Assembly (NCBI GenBank): GCA_958450325.1
Contig: OY288257.1
Span: 35,262,647 to 35,326,646 of the forward strand
Direction: 5' to 3'
From: Agrostemma githago
Taxonomy: Eukaryota; Streptophyta; Magnoliopsida; Caryophyllales; Caryophyllaceae
Length of the DNA: 64,000 bases
A program made the translations under genes and the position numbers. The number at the start of each line of letters is the position of its first letter. Within the stretch, counting starts at the first letter, position 1. Of the stretch, positions 54,323 to 64,000 are shown in pieces. The notes under the pieces are model-generated. The model saw nothing but the letters and a program-made list of their open reading frames with translations, was not told where the DNA came from and made no database searches.

Positions 54323-54744
54323 GGTCTAGGCCGGGTAGGAGTCTCTTTTAGAGATCGAGTTTCATCTCTAACGAGTTGTTTAATCTTTTTGTAGCTGATT
54401 TTTTGTAGTATTGGACTTCTAGTCGGATTTCTGAAGTGACGCGACAGATATTTATGCCTCGGATGTGTCTTTGACCGGGGTTTGACTCGGTCGTTAAAAG
54501 ACGTTTTTGCCCTTGGTGTCGGTTTTGACCTAAATTAGTCTTATTTGAATAGAAACGACCCGCTGGGCCTGAATTTGAGGTTGGTTTTGTGATATTTGTA
54601 CTCCGTAAAAAGCCCAAGCCAAAAACTAACCATTTTGAGCCCATATTCGAGTATGTTAAAGCACGTTTGCGTCCGATCATCATCGGGTGTTTTTTGAAAA
54701 CTGCTATAGACACCTTGCGGCTAAATGTGGGTGTCTACAATACC

Positions 54745-55371
54745 CAACAACAACACAGGACCAAGGTAGCACTAAAAAAATAACATTTCCGAGAGGAGGC
54801 CTAAGCATATAAAGATACGCGGACCTGGTTCTGAGTTAGAGTCTAACTCGTTATAGGGTTAAGACATAATATTACTATTATTGCTATATTATTACTTACG
54901 TGTCAATTCAGAGACCTAGGGGCATGTCTCGACCTCCCTAGTCCTATCTAAATATTACTCCCTTAGAATCTATCAATAAATGCTATTCTCTCTTTTCCAT
55001 TACGTGCCTCGACAAAACCATGATTTGAACAATAATACAAATATAATTATTGCTTATGACCCGTCACGCTTAACATGTAATGCCATCGTTGATAACAATC
55101 AAAACATAAACGATCAAGATAACATTTCCCTCTCACCCGAAACCTTGAGAGATTTAGAAAACCAAGAACTGGGGGCACTGGTAATCGAGGACACTGAATC
55201 CGTAAACGTAGGAACCCCTCTAGAGATCTAGAACCTCAAAATAGAGACCACCTTAGATCCTATTGAAATAAAACAATTAATCGACCTCCTTACGCAATAC
55301 AAGGACGTATTCGCATGGTCTTACAAAGACATGCCAGGCATAGACCGAGACATAGCCGAAAAACGAATCCC
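54745..55371 (+). pseudogene. T1c Pol N-terminal linker, broken
   Basis: The frame at 54980-55231 and its continuation contain the Tat-type segment VNVGTPLEI, a stop, NLKIETTLDP, then LIDLLTQYKDVFAWSYKDMP, which lies just upstream of reverse transcriptase in Tat elements. No aspartic protease motif is visible between the Gag remnant and this segment. The frame is cut at RIPT by the CACTA element. Confidence 0.75.
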
Positions 55372-55395
55372 CACTACAAAAATCAAGCCGGAATT

Positions 55396-55840
55396 GCGTC
55401 GGACAAATCCGACGCAAATGGCCGAATTCCGACGTAAATTGTGTATTGCGTCGGATCGGATTAGCCGACGCAACAGGCCCCCATTATTTTTTGACGCAAT
55501 TTTTTTTCGTCAGCTAATCCGACGCATGACCTTTGCGTCTACTCTGTGTCGGCTAATCTAACGCTCCCTTTTGTGAGTCAACGACCCAGTCAATGAGCCC
55601 TACGTCGGATTAGCTGACGCAAAGGTGAACCCTTATGTCGGCCTTGCGTCGGCTAATCCGACGTAGATATCGTTGACTGAGAGCCCTGCGTCGGATTATC
55701 CGACGCAAAGGCGAACCTCCCATCGACCTTGCGTCGGCTAATCCGGCGCAGAGCTCTCAGTTAAAGAGATCTGTGTCGGATTAGCCAACGCAAGGTTGAT
55801 GGGAGGTTCGCCTTTGCGTCGGCTAATTCGACGCAGGGCT
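55396..55840. repeat. CACTA subterminal palindrome array, left end
   Basis: About ten copies of a palindrome of the form TTGCGTCGGATTAGCCGACGC (20-23 bp), in alternating and partly degenerate forms. Such subterminal repeats bind the TNPA-type protein in En/Spm elements. Confidence 0.85.
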
Positions 55841-56239
55841 GGTTATAAAATTACATCAATTCTTTGTTTTTAGCTCCCTATATGTGTGAAATCAAACAAC
55901 CTGCAGTTACATCCCACTCCTACAACGAACCACAACAGGAGCACATCCCCCACAAAAATGACCCAATAACTCCAATCAAAGCGCCCGTACATATGCTCTT
56001 CACATAACTTCACAAAACTTCACAAAAGCCCACAAAACTCAACAATTCTAAACCAGTGTACTGTTATAGAAAATGATAATATATTACAAAGAAAACCGGT
56101 GCTGGGTTCACAATTCTATCTAGGAGTTGGAGAAATATCTGGGTTCACAACCATAGTCTAAGCAAGTAACATAAAAGAGATGAACTACCTACGCAAGGGG
56201 CTCAATCCGCTCCGACCCATGGGGATGACCATCGTCATT

Positions 56240-57688
56240 GTTGTCATCGCGCCTACTAATGTGTGGTCCTCCGCTGCTGTTCTCGTTCTCCATGGGCCAT
56301 CGTTCCCTCATCATCTCAATAAACCTGTCCTACTCCTCACACCACATCTCTAATGTCTGCAGGCGCTGTTCTTGTCTCTGGAATTTATCCTCCATGCGCT
56401 CGTTAACTGTGCGTTCCTGGGAGGCGGCGGTAGGGAGGTACGTGTCCGCAGATAGATCCTTACCACGGTTCAAGCATGGGCGAAAGAGATCTTTCGCCGC
56501 GTTACCTATCCCCCAGAACCTTCTCTTCTGGTTGTAGCCCCCCGTGACATCGTGGAAGATCTTCAAGGTGTTGGGTGCCTGGTCAGAAGCTCGTGCCTCC
56601 TCCACCGCTTTCTCATAGTTCTCTTGAAACAGCAACATGAAACAGAGTTAGAAGGTTTAGAACAACACATACTATCACATCGTAATTTTTGGGGCTAGTA
56701 TATTTTTGAAAAACATTACTACTACTCACAACGATCTGCGGTCCTCGGGGGTCAATCCACTTGTCATCCTTCCCCTTCTTCGTCTTCTCCAAGAGCTGCA
56801 CCGGGGATGCAGTTGGGCCCTTCATAGAACAGTGTTAAGACTTTCAGCATTTATTTACCAATAGTATATATTGAATTATACTCAAATTGATTACTTGTGT
56901 TATAAGCACTTACCATTCGCGCGAAAGTTGTTGCTGCGCTCCTACTTCCAAGACAGCTGGTGGGTTTGGCCACCCCGTCGACTTGCCCACCTCTCCTGTT
57001 CAACGACTTAACCGCTGAATTCTTCTTGAAGTTTGGGTCGGCAGCGTTCCTCTTCAGTTCCTCCCACTTCTCCCGCGGAATCGAATCTGCCTTCTAAACC
57101 CTAGGAAAAGCTCTCTGAAATATGTCGGTTATTTTCTTCTTTATCCGACTCTCATAGTCCGACCTGAGGTCGTACCCCAAGTTTATACGCACTCTCCTCT
57201 GTTTGTCAAAAAAATAATTTGTTAGTTACAATTTAATGTATAAATCGTGCAACGAAAACCTTAGAATGACAGAGGAGGCAATTACCGCGAAGTGCATATA
57301 CATGGCTTCCCGAGCTTCCTGGGGCACCTCCGTCTAGCTACGGTAGGCGCTCTAGACACGTGGGTCATGGTTATGGAATCCCGCATATAATCAGAGTACT
57401 TCTTGTCGTACCACCTACACAAGTAATTTATGATACTGTGAAACAAATAAATGAGTGAAAATATAGAAAACAATTGGTTACAACAACTTAAACTCACCAA
57501 GTAGCGGTAGAGACTTTCCGCCGTGATAGGTAGCACTTCGAAGGCGTCACAACATAAACCTTCGCCCCGAATTCTTGCACAACGTCCACACCTTTGACTT
57601 CAGGCACAGGCACGTCCTCCTCCATAGCGGTGGCGTCACCGTGGCTACTGCTACCCGTCACCATCCCACTTCCACCTGACATAATCAC
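56240..57688 (-). pseudogene. CACTA second gene: Transposase_24 (Ptta/En/Spm) type
   Basis: Probable ATG at 57688. Segments read across introns or breaks: a Gly/Ser-rich start with EEDVPVPEVKGVDVV (57688-57494), then WYDKKYSDYMRDSI (about 57415), a basic segment near 57190-57100, EKWEELKRNAADP (about 57060), KDDKWIDPRGPQIV (about 56760) and ENYEKAVEEARAS with NKRFWG-like QKRRFWGIGNAAKDLF (56638-56330). The order matches the plant En/Spm Transposase_24 family, a DNA-binding accessory protein acting on the terminal repeats. Introns were not resolved. At least one stop lies in the middle (about 57095). Confidence 0.7.
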
Positions 57689-57761
57689 GTCTACAAAATA
57701 TGGTTGCGCAAAGTTAAAATGTAGAGTCAGTTAGTTTAGGGTAAACCAGGAATTTAATTGA

Positions 57762-59066
57762 TTACCGAAATAGTCTCCAACTACAAATAAATAAATTACA
57801 ACATATACTGAATAAGATACAAAGAACTACATAATTGCTAATTATCGTCACTATCACTGTCCGCGTTGGTGTGCGCTTCAATAACCCCTCTTCCTCGTCT
57901 TCATCATAATCGTCCCAGTCACTATTCACCTCATCAGCGTCATCTTCATCGACGACCAACTCTTCCTCATCACCCTCTCCCTCAGGAACAATCCAATCGG
58001 CAAATTCGTCGGCCTCCCCTTCAGCACCAGCAACTTCAACTACATATTCTTCCTCATTGACGTCATTGTCTTCGATCAAAATTGATGATATTGGCTGATT
58101 AGTACCAACTACATTCTCTTGGTAGACGTCATTGTCGATGATAGGATTATCAACTTGTGATCTTGCCTTGATTTTGAAAACCGCAGACCAATTCGTACTC
58201 TTTTTTCCCTTCGGGTAAGGAGTGTAGCAGACTTGATCGACTTGATACGCCAACACATCCACAAGTTTTCTCGTCAGGTCGACATCCACAAGTTTGTACA
58301 ACTCATGAACACTGACTCCGTGCGAGGAGTTGTCGATCCAATCACATTTGAACAGTACGGCCTTGCAGCTTTCGTTGCTGTCGTAGTAATCGAGCTCGAT
58401 CACTTCGACTAGGGTTCCATAATAATCTGACCCCTCGGTGGACAACACACATACGCCGTTACTTTTGGTTAGTTTTGGAACGTCAACACCCTCTACAAAC
58501 ACAGACACAATTTGTAATGTTCATTCAAATAGCATTTCAACATACTTGATTATGTAGACAGGAGGGAAACAGTGACTCATATTTGACCCAAACATCGTCA
58601 GATGTTTGCACGTTAGCGTGTTCTTCCATAATGAAAGCCTCGAATTTTCTGAAATGGTTAGCAACTGTAGTTAATCAAACATACTACCAATTATGAGGAG
58701 GGTATGCTGTACGTGAGTCACTTACTACCAATTATGAGGAGTGTGCCTGTTTGTACTCAACATTAGTCAACGACCTCTCCTTACATTTTTCCAGGAGTGC
58801 TTCCAACGTCAGTCTGAAATGGTTCCACCTTTCTGTGATGGTCTTCAGTTTCATGCACACCCACGTCCAGGTCTTTGGCTTTTGTGTCAACGTGCTCTTC
58901 GAAGTAGAAGGAGCAGAAGTTTGATGTCTCCTCTAACAAATACGCGTTGCATATTGAACCCTCGACACGTGGTTTGTTACCAATTTTTTTTTCCAAATGG
59001 TTTAAGAACCAGCAAATTAAAATGGTGGTGGGCAAATGTAACACTTACTTGGTAATCAATACACGG
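57762..59066 (-). pseudogene. CACTA DUF4218/DUF4216-type region
   Basis: The frame 58508-57762 (248 residues) matches the DUF4216 domain common at the C-terminus of CACTA TNP2 proteins: YYGTLVEVIELDYYDSN, KAVLFKCDWID, GVSVHELYKLVDVD, VCYTPYP. A long acidic tail follows (DEEELVVDEDDADEVNSDWD). Upstream, 59044-58781 has a DUF4218-like piece (RVEGSICNAYLLEETSNFC). The frames are not continuous. Confidence 0.75.
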
Positions 59067-59075
59067 AAAGTCATA

Positions 59076-60658
59076 CTAAGGAGAGTAGGTAGCGTGTACT
59101 ATTGTAGGGTACTTCTGGACATATGCCCATATCTCATCGCCTGATAACCGTTTACAAGCGATCCTACTTTCATTGGGTTGTTTCTTCAGGAAACTCTTAC
59201 AGGTAAGCCTAAATGGATGGTCGGAAGGTAGAAATTGTCTGTGACAGTCAAACCAAGACACCTTACCGCTATTTTTAAGCCGAAAGAATCTTTGGTCGTT
59301 CGATTGACAGTAAGGACAAGCACGGTAACCCGTTGTACTTCAACCAGACAACATCCCGTAAGCTGGGAAGTCGTTGATGGTCCACATCGGTGCTGCCTTT
59401 AGATTGAAACTACTCTTCCTCGACACATCGTACGTGTAAACCCCATTATCCCACAAACTTTTTAACTCCTCAACTAGAGGTTGGAGATACACGTTTATAT
59501 TGGCTTTTGGGTTCCTAAGGCCAGGAACAATAAGGGACAGGATCATAAATTGTCTCTTATTGCATAACCACGGAGGTAGGTTGTACGATGTCAAAATCAC
59601 CGGCCAACCTGAGTACGACTTGCCGAACTGCCCGTACGGTGAGAAACCATCTGTGCACAAACCCAAACGTACGTTGCGCGGCTCTTTTGAGAACTCCGGA
59701 TGTTTGACATCAAATGTCTTCCAACTTCGTCGTCGCTAGGGTGTGTCATCATACCACTAACCCTTATTTTTGAGTTACTTTGGTGCCAACTCATCTCGGC
59801 CGCAATTTTCATTGTTGCATACAGTCGTTGCAGCCTCGGACCTACTGGGTAGTAAGTCAGAAACTTAGTTGGTACTATCTTTCCCCTAGTATTTGCAGTT
59901 GGACTCTTGTACCTCTCCGAACCACATTTCCTACACGCGTCGAGGTCCGAATCTCCCTTCCAGAACAACATTCATCCGTTCGGATACGAGTCTATCTTTT
60001 CATGGGGGAGTTGGAGGCCCTTAGCCACATTTTTAACATCGTAGAAATTATTTGACATAACATTCTCCTTTTTTGGTAGAAGTTCATTAATCAGTTGGAT
60101 CCAACAATCTAAATGTCTTAAGGCCATGTTGCCCTCGCACTTCAAAGTCAGCATCCTTGAAGCGACTTGCAACAGACTCATATCGCACCCGCCATAAACT
60201 GGGAGTTCATCATTTTTTAGCATTTCGAAAAAGGAAAGGACTTGTGGGGTGGGTTCGTGCTGCACTTCTTCGTCGCTTATGTTGTCTAGGTTACGCTCCT
60301 CCTCCATTATGTCCTCAACCGTCGTACACAGTGCGTCCTCCACGAAGTCCCGGTACGGATTTTCGCGAACAGGTTCTTGCAGGCGACTGGTGATATTTTA
60401 ATTTTCACCATGATACGTCCACACGTAGTAGTTCTCAACAAAAACGTGCTTGTATAGATGTTGTCTGACATCTACTTCATGTTTTAAGGCACGGTTTTGA
60501 CATTTTATACATGGGCACCTAAGCTGCTCGCTGGTGTAGTGGGGGTTATTATCTAGGGAAAACTTGATGAACTCCTCGACACCGTCTCTAAATTCTATTT
60601 TCGGCCACTTATTGTCGGCCAGTCTCTCGTACATCCACCTCTGTTCTACTATATTCAT
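59076..60658 (-). pseudogene. CACTA TNP2-type transposase, broken
   Basis: An N-terminal transposase-associated domain (60658-60398: IEFRDGVEEFIKFSLD, CPCIKCQNRA) is followed in frame, after a stop near 60397, by a linker and then the TNP2 domain: LFWKGDSDLDACRKCGSERY, then GLCTDGFSPYGQFGKSYSGW, PVILTSYNLPPWLC, NINVYLQPLVEELKSLWDNG, MWTINDFPAYGMLSG. In-frame stops lie near 60397, 59973 (Cys expected) and 59338 (Trp expected), and there is a frameshift near 59690. The domain stops after about half its usual length at HATYSP and is replaced by DUF4218-like sequence, so the second half, with the DVMHIEKNV-type block, is deleted. The element could move only with help. Confidence 0.85.
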
Positions 60659-61350
60659 TCTATATGGATTGAACTATGAATGATCAGGGTATGTACACAT
60701 GAAAAAAATGGCGTGGGGAAAGAAGTCAACAACATCGAATTTGAAGTAGGCAACAACAACAACAACAACAACAACAGGGGAAATGCACATTGAAGAAAAG
60801 TTCGCGAGTTTTACCATCAGTTCGAACTCTCACAACCATCAATTTAGAACGATTCATCACCGGGGACCTTATCACTCCAACCTAAACCCATTCTTGTACG
60901 TTCCATGTCACTGATAAACACGAAATTGTGTAATGTCGATAAGAGAAAAATTCGGCAGCAATTCGCCTCAGTTCTCTAAAAGCACAATGTGGAATATATG
61001 AAAACTTCACATATGCAATCGAAGAACATTGAGGGAATTGTCACCAAATTTTCCTCTTACCAACACAATACAATTCCATGTTTACCACCTAAGCGACATG
61101 AAAAGCACAAGAACAGTCCCAAAACGGGGACTATCCAAGAATTACTCCTAATGAGTAACTCTTGAACGGGCACTAGGTGGGTCTGAGTAGATATCAAAAA
61201 ATCCTCATGCACAATACATAACAAAAACAAGTAACAACAACAATCATATCTCAAAGCACTCATCAAAAACATTAATACTTACTGTTATTACCACCACACT
61301 GCTGAAATTTAAAAAACAACAACGAATTTCCCCTTTTTAGTATTGTTTAT

Positions 61351-61381
<31 letters not shown>

Positions 61382-62731
61382 AATATTAGCAGTATTAGTA
61401 GATTATTATTATTAGTAGTAGTAGTAGAAGTAGATAATTAGTATTAGTACTAGTAGTAGATTGGTTGTAATATTAGAAGTAGAAAATTATTATTAGTAGT
61501 AGTAGATTAGTAGTTGTATTAGAAGCAGAAAATTATTATTAGTAGTAGTAGATAGTAGATTAGTAGTATTAGATTAGTAGGGGAATAGTAGTAGTGGTAG
61601 TAGATTTAGTAGGAGAATAGTAGTAGTAGTGTTAGTAGATTTGTTGGAGTAGATTAGTAGTATTAGTAGTAGTATTAGTAGTAGATTAGTAATATTAGTA
61701 GTAGTATTAGTAGTAGTAATGAAGTATTTATTACTTCATACTACTACTAATACTACTACCACTAATACTGCTACTATTACTAGTAGCACTACTAATGTAC
61801 TATTACTAACACTAATATGACTACTACTAACACTAATATTACTACTGCTACATACTAATCAACTAATTCATTAAACTACATTCTACTACTACTAATCTAA
61901 TAACACAATTTCTAACCTAATACAATAATCACTAAAACAATACCACTACTAATAGTAAAACACTAACATAATTAACAAATACTAACATAGTTACTAGTTA
62001 ATATAATTAACCATTAATGTAATTAACAATTTCCGTCTAACAATAAAACGAACTCTAACGTAATTAACATACTAATTAACCTAATTACCATACTAATTAA
62101 CGTAATTAAGCTAATTAACGTAATTAACCTAATTAAGCTAATTAACATACCAACATAATCACCATACAATCTCAAAAACCTTTAAACGATTAACATGCTA
62201 ATAATGAACATAATAAACCTAATTAATCTAATTAACTAACAATAATTAATCTAATTAAGTAATCAAAACAATTAAACCCTAATTATCATACCTGAGATTT
62301 GGGGGTCAGGTTAGGGTTTTTCGGGGCTATGTTCGCCGAAGGGTTCAGTTCGCCGGGGTTCGGTTCGCCAGAGGTGTTGTGCGCCAGTGAGTTTCGTCGA
62401 TTGTGGGGCCGGGTTTGGGTGCGCCGGAAAGGGTAGGGCAAGCCGGGGTTTCCGGATTCGCCGGAAGAGGAAGAGGTCGCCCCGGAAAAGAGGATAGGAA
62501 GGAGACCTAGGGTTTGTTTTTTGGGGGTCGATTTAAGGTTGCGTTGCCGGATCTGGATAGGGTGGTAGTCGCCGGAGGAAGGTGAGTCGCCGGAGGAAGG
62601 GTTTCGCCGGAGGTGGGTGGGGTTGGGGTTGTGCGCGTGTTATGTCGATTTTGCGTTAGAGAGAGAGGGGGTTTGGGGAATTCGGGTGTTTGGGACTTGT
62701 CTGTTTGTCGAGTTTTTTTTTTAACAGACAT
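60659..62731. other. CACTA interior without genes; TAG microsatellite
   Basis: AT-rich. It contains a (CAA)n run near 60750, an imperfect (TAG)n/(TTAGTAG) microsatellite (61351-61725) that switches to the complementary CTA form (61735-61860), TTAACGTAATTA-type repeats (61990-62250), and a GC-rich leader with CGCCGG words (62330-62640) near the 5' end on the minus strand. Confidence 0.6.
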
Positions 62732-63077
62732 TGCGTCGGATTAGCCGACGCAAACCAGACGCAGAATTCGTTATTTCGTCGGCTAATCCGACGCAGTACG
62801 CGTCTTCCTGTTGACTGGTCACGTAAGCTAACGCGTTGACTCGACAACATTTGCGTGGGATTAGCTGACGCAACCCCTTCCATTTGGGTTGACCTTGCGT
62901 CGGCTAATCCCACGCAACCCTTTCACATAGTGGTGCCAACCCAAAATTATTGGCGCCTGTGTCATATAGGCGGATAGCGTCGGTTAATCCGACGCAAGAT
63001 AATTGCGTCGGATTAACCGACGCAAAGCGACACAGTTAACATACTTGCGTCGGATTTATAATCCGACGCAATACATC
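62732..63077. repeat. CACTA subterminal palindrome array, right end
   Basis: About seven palindromes such as TTGCGTCGGATTAGCCGACG(CAA), TCGTCGGCTAATCCGACGC and TTGCGTCGGATTAACCGACG(CAA), matching the left-end array. Confidence 0.85.
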
Positions 63078-63106
63078 CGCCGCAATTTCATCTGTTTTTA
63101 GTAGTG

Positions 63107-64000
63107 CCCGATTAAGCCAGGATATAAACCGGTGAAACAAAAACTACGCCGTATGCGACCTGAGTGGGCCCTCAAGGTTAAAGAAGAGGTAGATAAACAA
63201 TTCAAAGTCGGGTTCATTCAAGTTTCCGAGTACTCTGACTGGGTGACTAACATAGTCCCCATTCCCAAAAATGGATGGGAGAATCCGAGTTTGTGTTGAT
63301 TTCGAGACCTCAACAATGCAAGTACGAAAGACGACTTCCCCTTACCACAAACCGATATCCTAGTAGACAACACCGCAGACCACGCGGTATGCCAAATACA
63401 ACCAGATAAAAATGGCCGAAGAGGATATGTCCAAAATAGCCTTCATAACACCGTGGGGGACATACTGCTACTCTATCATGCCCTTTGGATTTAAAAACGC
63501 AGGAGCAACCTACCAACGAACCGCAACTACACTTCTACACGACATGATGTACTAAGAAGTCGAAGTCTACATAGACGACATGATAGTGAAATCACAAAGA
63601 TGAGAAGAACACATCAACGCTCTCGAAAAATTCTTCAAACGCTTACTCCGATACAAGATGAGACTAAACCCTCAAAAATTAGTCTTCGGAGTCACATATG
63701 GAAAATTCCTGGGCCATGTCGTGAGCCAAAGAAGAATAGAAATTGACCCATCTAAAATCAAGGCCATACTCGACATGCCCACACCCAAAAGCGAAAAGGA
63801 AATCCGAGGATTCCTGGGCGAAATACAATACATCAGTCGATTCATCGCCAAATTAACAATGATTTGTGAACCAATCTTCAAGAAACTCAAAGTTACCAAA
63901 CCGGCAATCTGGGACGACAAATGCCAAAAAGCCTTCGATAGGGTAAAATAGAAGCTAGCCAAACCACCAGTGCTGATGCCTCTTAAGAAGGGGATACCTT
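63107..64000 (+). pseudogene. T1c reverse transcriptase domain, broken
   Basis: The frame resumes after the CACTA element with KPVKQKLRRMRPEWALKVKE, SDWVTNIVPIPKN and VCVDF, then (after a frameshift near 63305) LNNASTKDDFPLP. TPWGTYCYSIMPFGFKNAGA and the catalytic VYIDDMIVKS (about 63565-63594) follow, then LGHVVSQRRIEIDPSKIKAI and RGFLGEIQYISRFI. Stops are present near 63553, 63602 and 63950. This is a Tat-lineage gypsy polymerase that copies element RNA into DNA. It continues beyond the window, where RNase H and integrase would follow. Confidence 0.85.

Larger units (their letters stand above)
52433..54739 (-). mobile_element. T1b: solo LTR of the T1 family, TSD ATACC
   Basis: 2307 bp. The left edge TGTGGACATGACATAGG matches the T1a LTR and the right edge is GGGTGTCTACA. 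ATACC is duplicated at 52428-52432 and 54740-54744. It carries two CTCG-RY-CGAG arrays (53206-53313 and 54213-54322) and a TATA-like box (54061-54070). It is inserted in the gag-pol frame of T1c. Confidence 0.9.
55372..63106 (-). mobile_element. CACTA (En/Spm) DNA transposon, defective, TSD CCC
   Basis: 7735 bp with termini CACTACAAAAA and TTTTTAGTAGTG and a 3-bp duplication CCC (55369-55371, 63107-63109). Both ends carry arrays of GCGTCGG-ATTAG-CCGACGC palindromes. The interior on the minus strand has a decayed TNP2-type transposase (60658-59076), DUF4216-type sequence (58508-57762) and a Transposase_24-type gene (57688-56240). The C-terminal half of TNP2 is missing. It split the T1c reverse-transcriptase frame, which continues across the site. 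Confidence 0.92.
47589..64000 (+). mobile_element. T1c: Tat/Ogre-like retrotransposon, runs off the window
   Basis: The order is LTR (47589-50213), primer site, leader, gag C-terminal part (51907-52432), pol N-terminal linker (54745-55371) and reverse transcriptase (63107-64000). It is interrupted by a T1 solo LTR (52433-54739) and a CACTA element (55372-63106). The Gag core and protease are missing, so it was already internally deleted. Multiple stops show it is inactive. The 3' LTR is outside the window. Confidence 0.75.

Noticed and set aside
57866..58060. His/Pro/Gln-rich plus-strand frame
   Set aside because: Antisense of the acidic tail of the DUF4216-type CACTA protein.

Overview
This is plant nuclear DNA, from a eudicot-like genome. 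It has split genes with GT-AG introns, L1-type LINEs, Ty3/gypsy elements of Athila/Tat type, CACTA, hAT, Mutator, Tourist and Stowaway DNA elements, a Helitron and a Cassandra-like LTR. Species cannot be assigned from the sequence. Nearly all of the 64 kb is nested transposable-element DNA around one host gene.

Layout. 1-12522: a plus-strand gypsy element (called G1 here; Tyr/Gln-rich gag ORF, 3' non-coding part, 3' LTR 10915-12522) is split by a reversed, 5'-truncated second copy (1610-6895) and by a solo LTR of another family (7351-8684). 12523-20557: a minus-strand gag-only Tat-like element (T1) whose 3' LTR was cut through its TATA box by G1; the remaining 547 bp differs from the 5' LTR at 4 positions, so it is young. 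20558-24266: a decayed plus-strand LINE. 24330-24892: a Tourist-like MITE with a Stowaway MITE inside it. 24969-26832: a minus-strand Helitron carrying the last exon of a fatty acid 2-hydroxylase gene. 26833-27464: a CACTA-like end. 28381-42147 (minus): the host gene, an HPP-family membrane protein (chloroplast nitrite transporter NITR2 type). Four exons are joined by consensus splice sites; intron 2 is 8.5 kb and holds a nearly intact LINE, and introns 1 and 3 hold MITEs with clear target duplications. 42640-47588: LINE remnants and a T1-like internal region with nested LINE, hAT, Mutator-like and Cassandra-like insertions. 47589-64000: a second plus-strand T1-type element (LTR, primer site, gag and pol remnants) interrupted by a T1 solo LTR (52433-54739) and by a 7.7 kb defective CACTA element (55372-63106). 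Its reverse-transcriptase domain resumes at 63107 and runs off the window.

The most unusual signal concerns short CpG-rich palindromes. Two LTR families that do not look related carry arrays of 12-16 bp palindromes just upstream of their TATA boxes, with a second array elsewhere in the element. G1 uses CCCG-RY-CGGG and T1 uses CTCG-RY-CGAG, with the same four central variants (AT, AC, GT, GC). The two CACTA ends also carry arrays of long GC-rich palindromes. The architecture is shared while the palindrome sequence differs between families.
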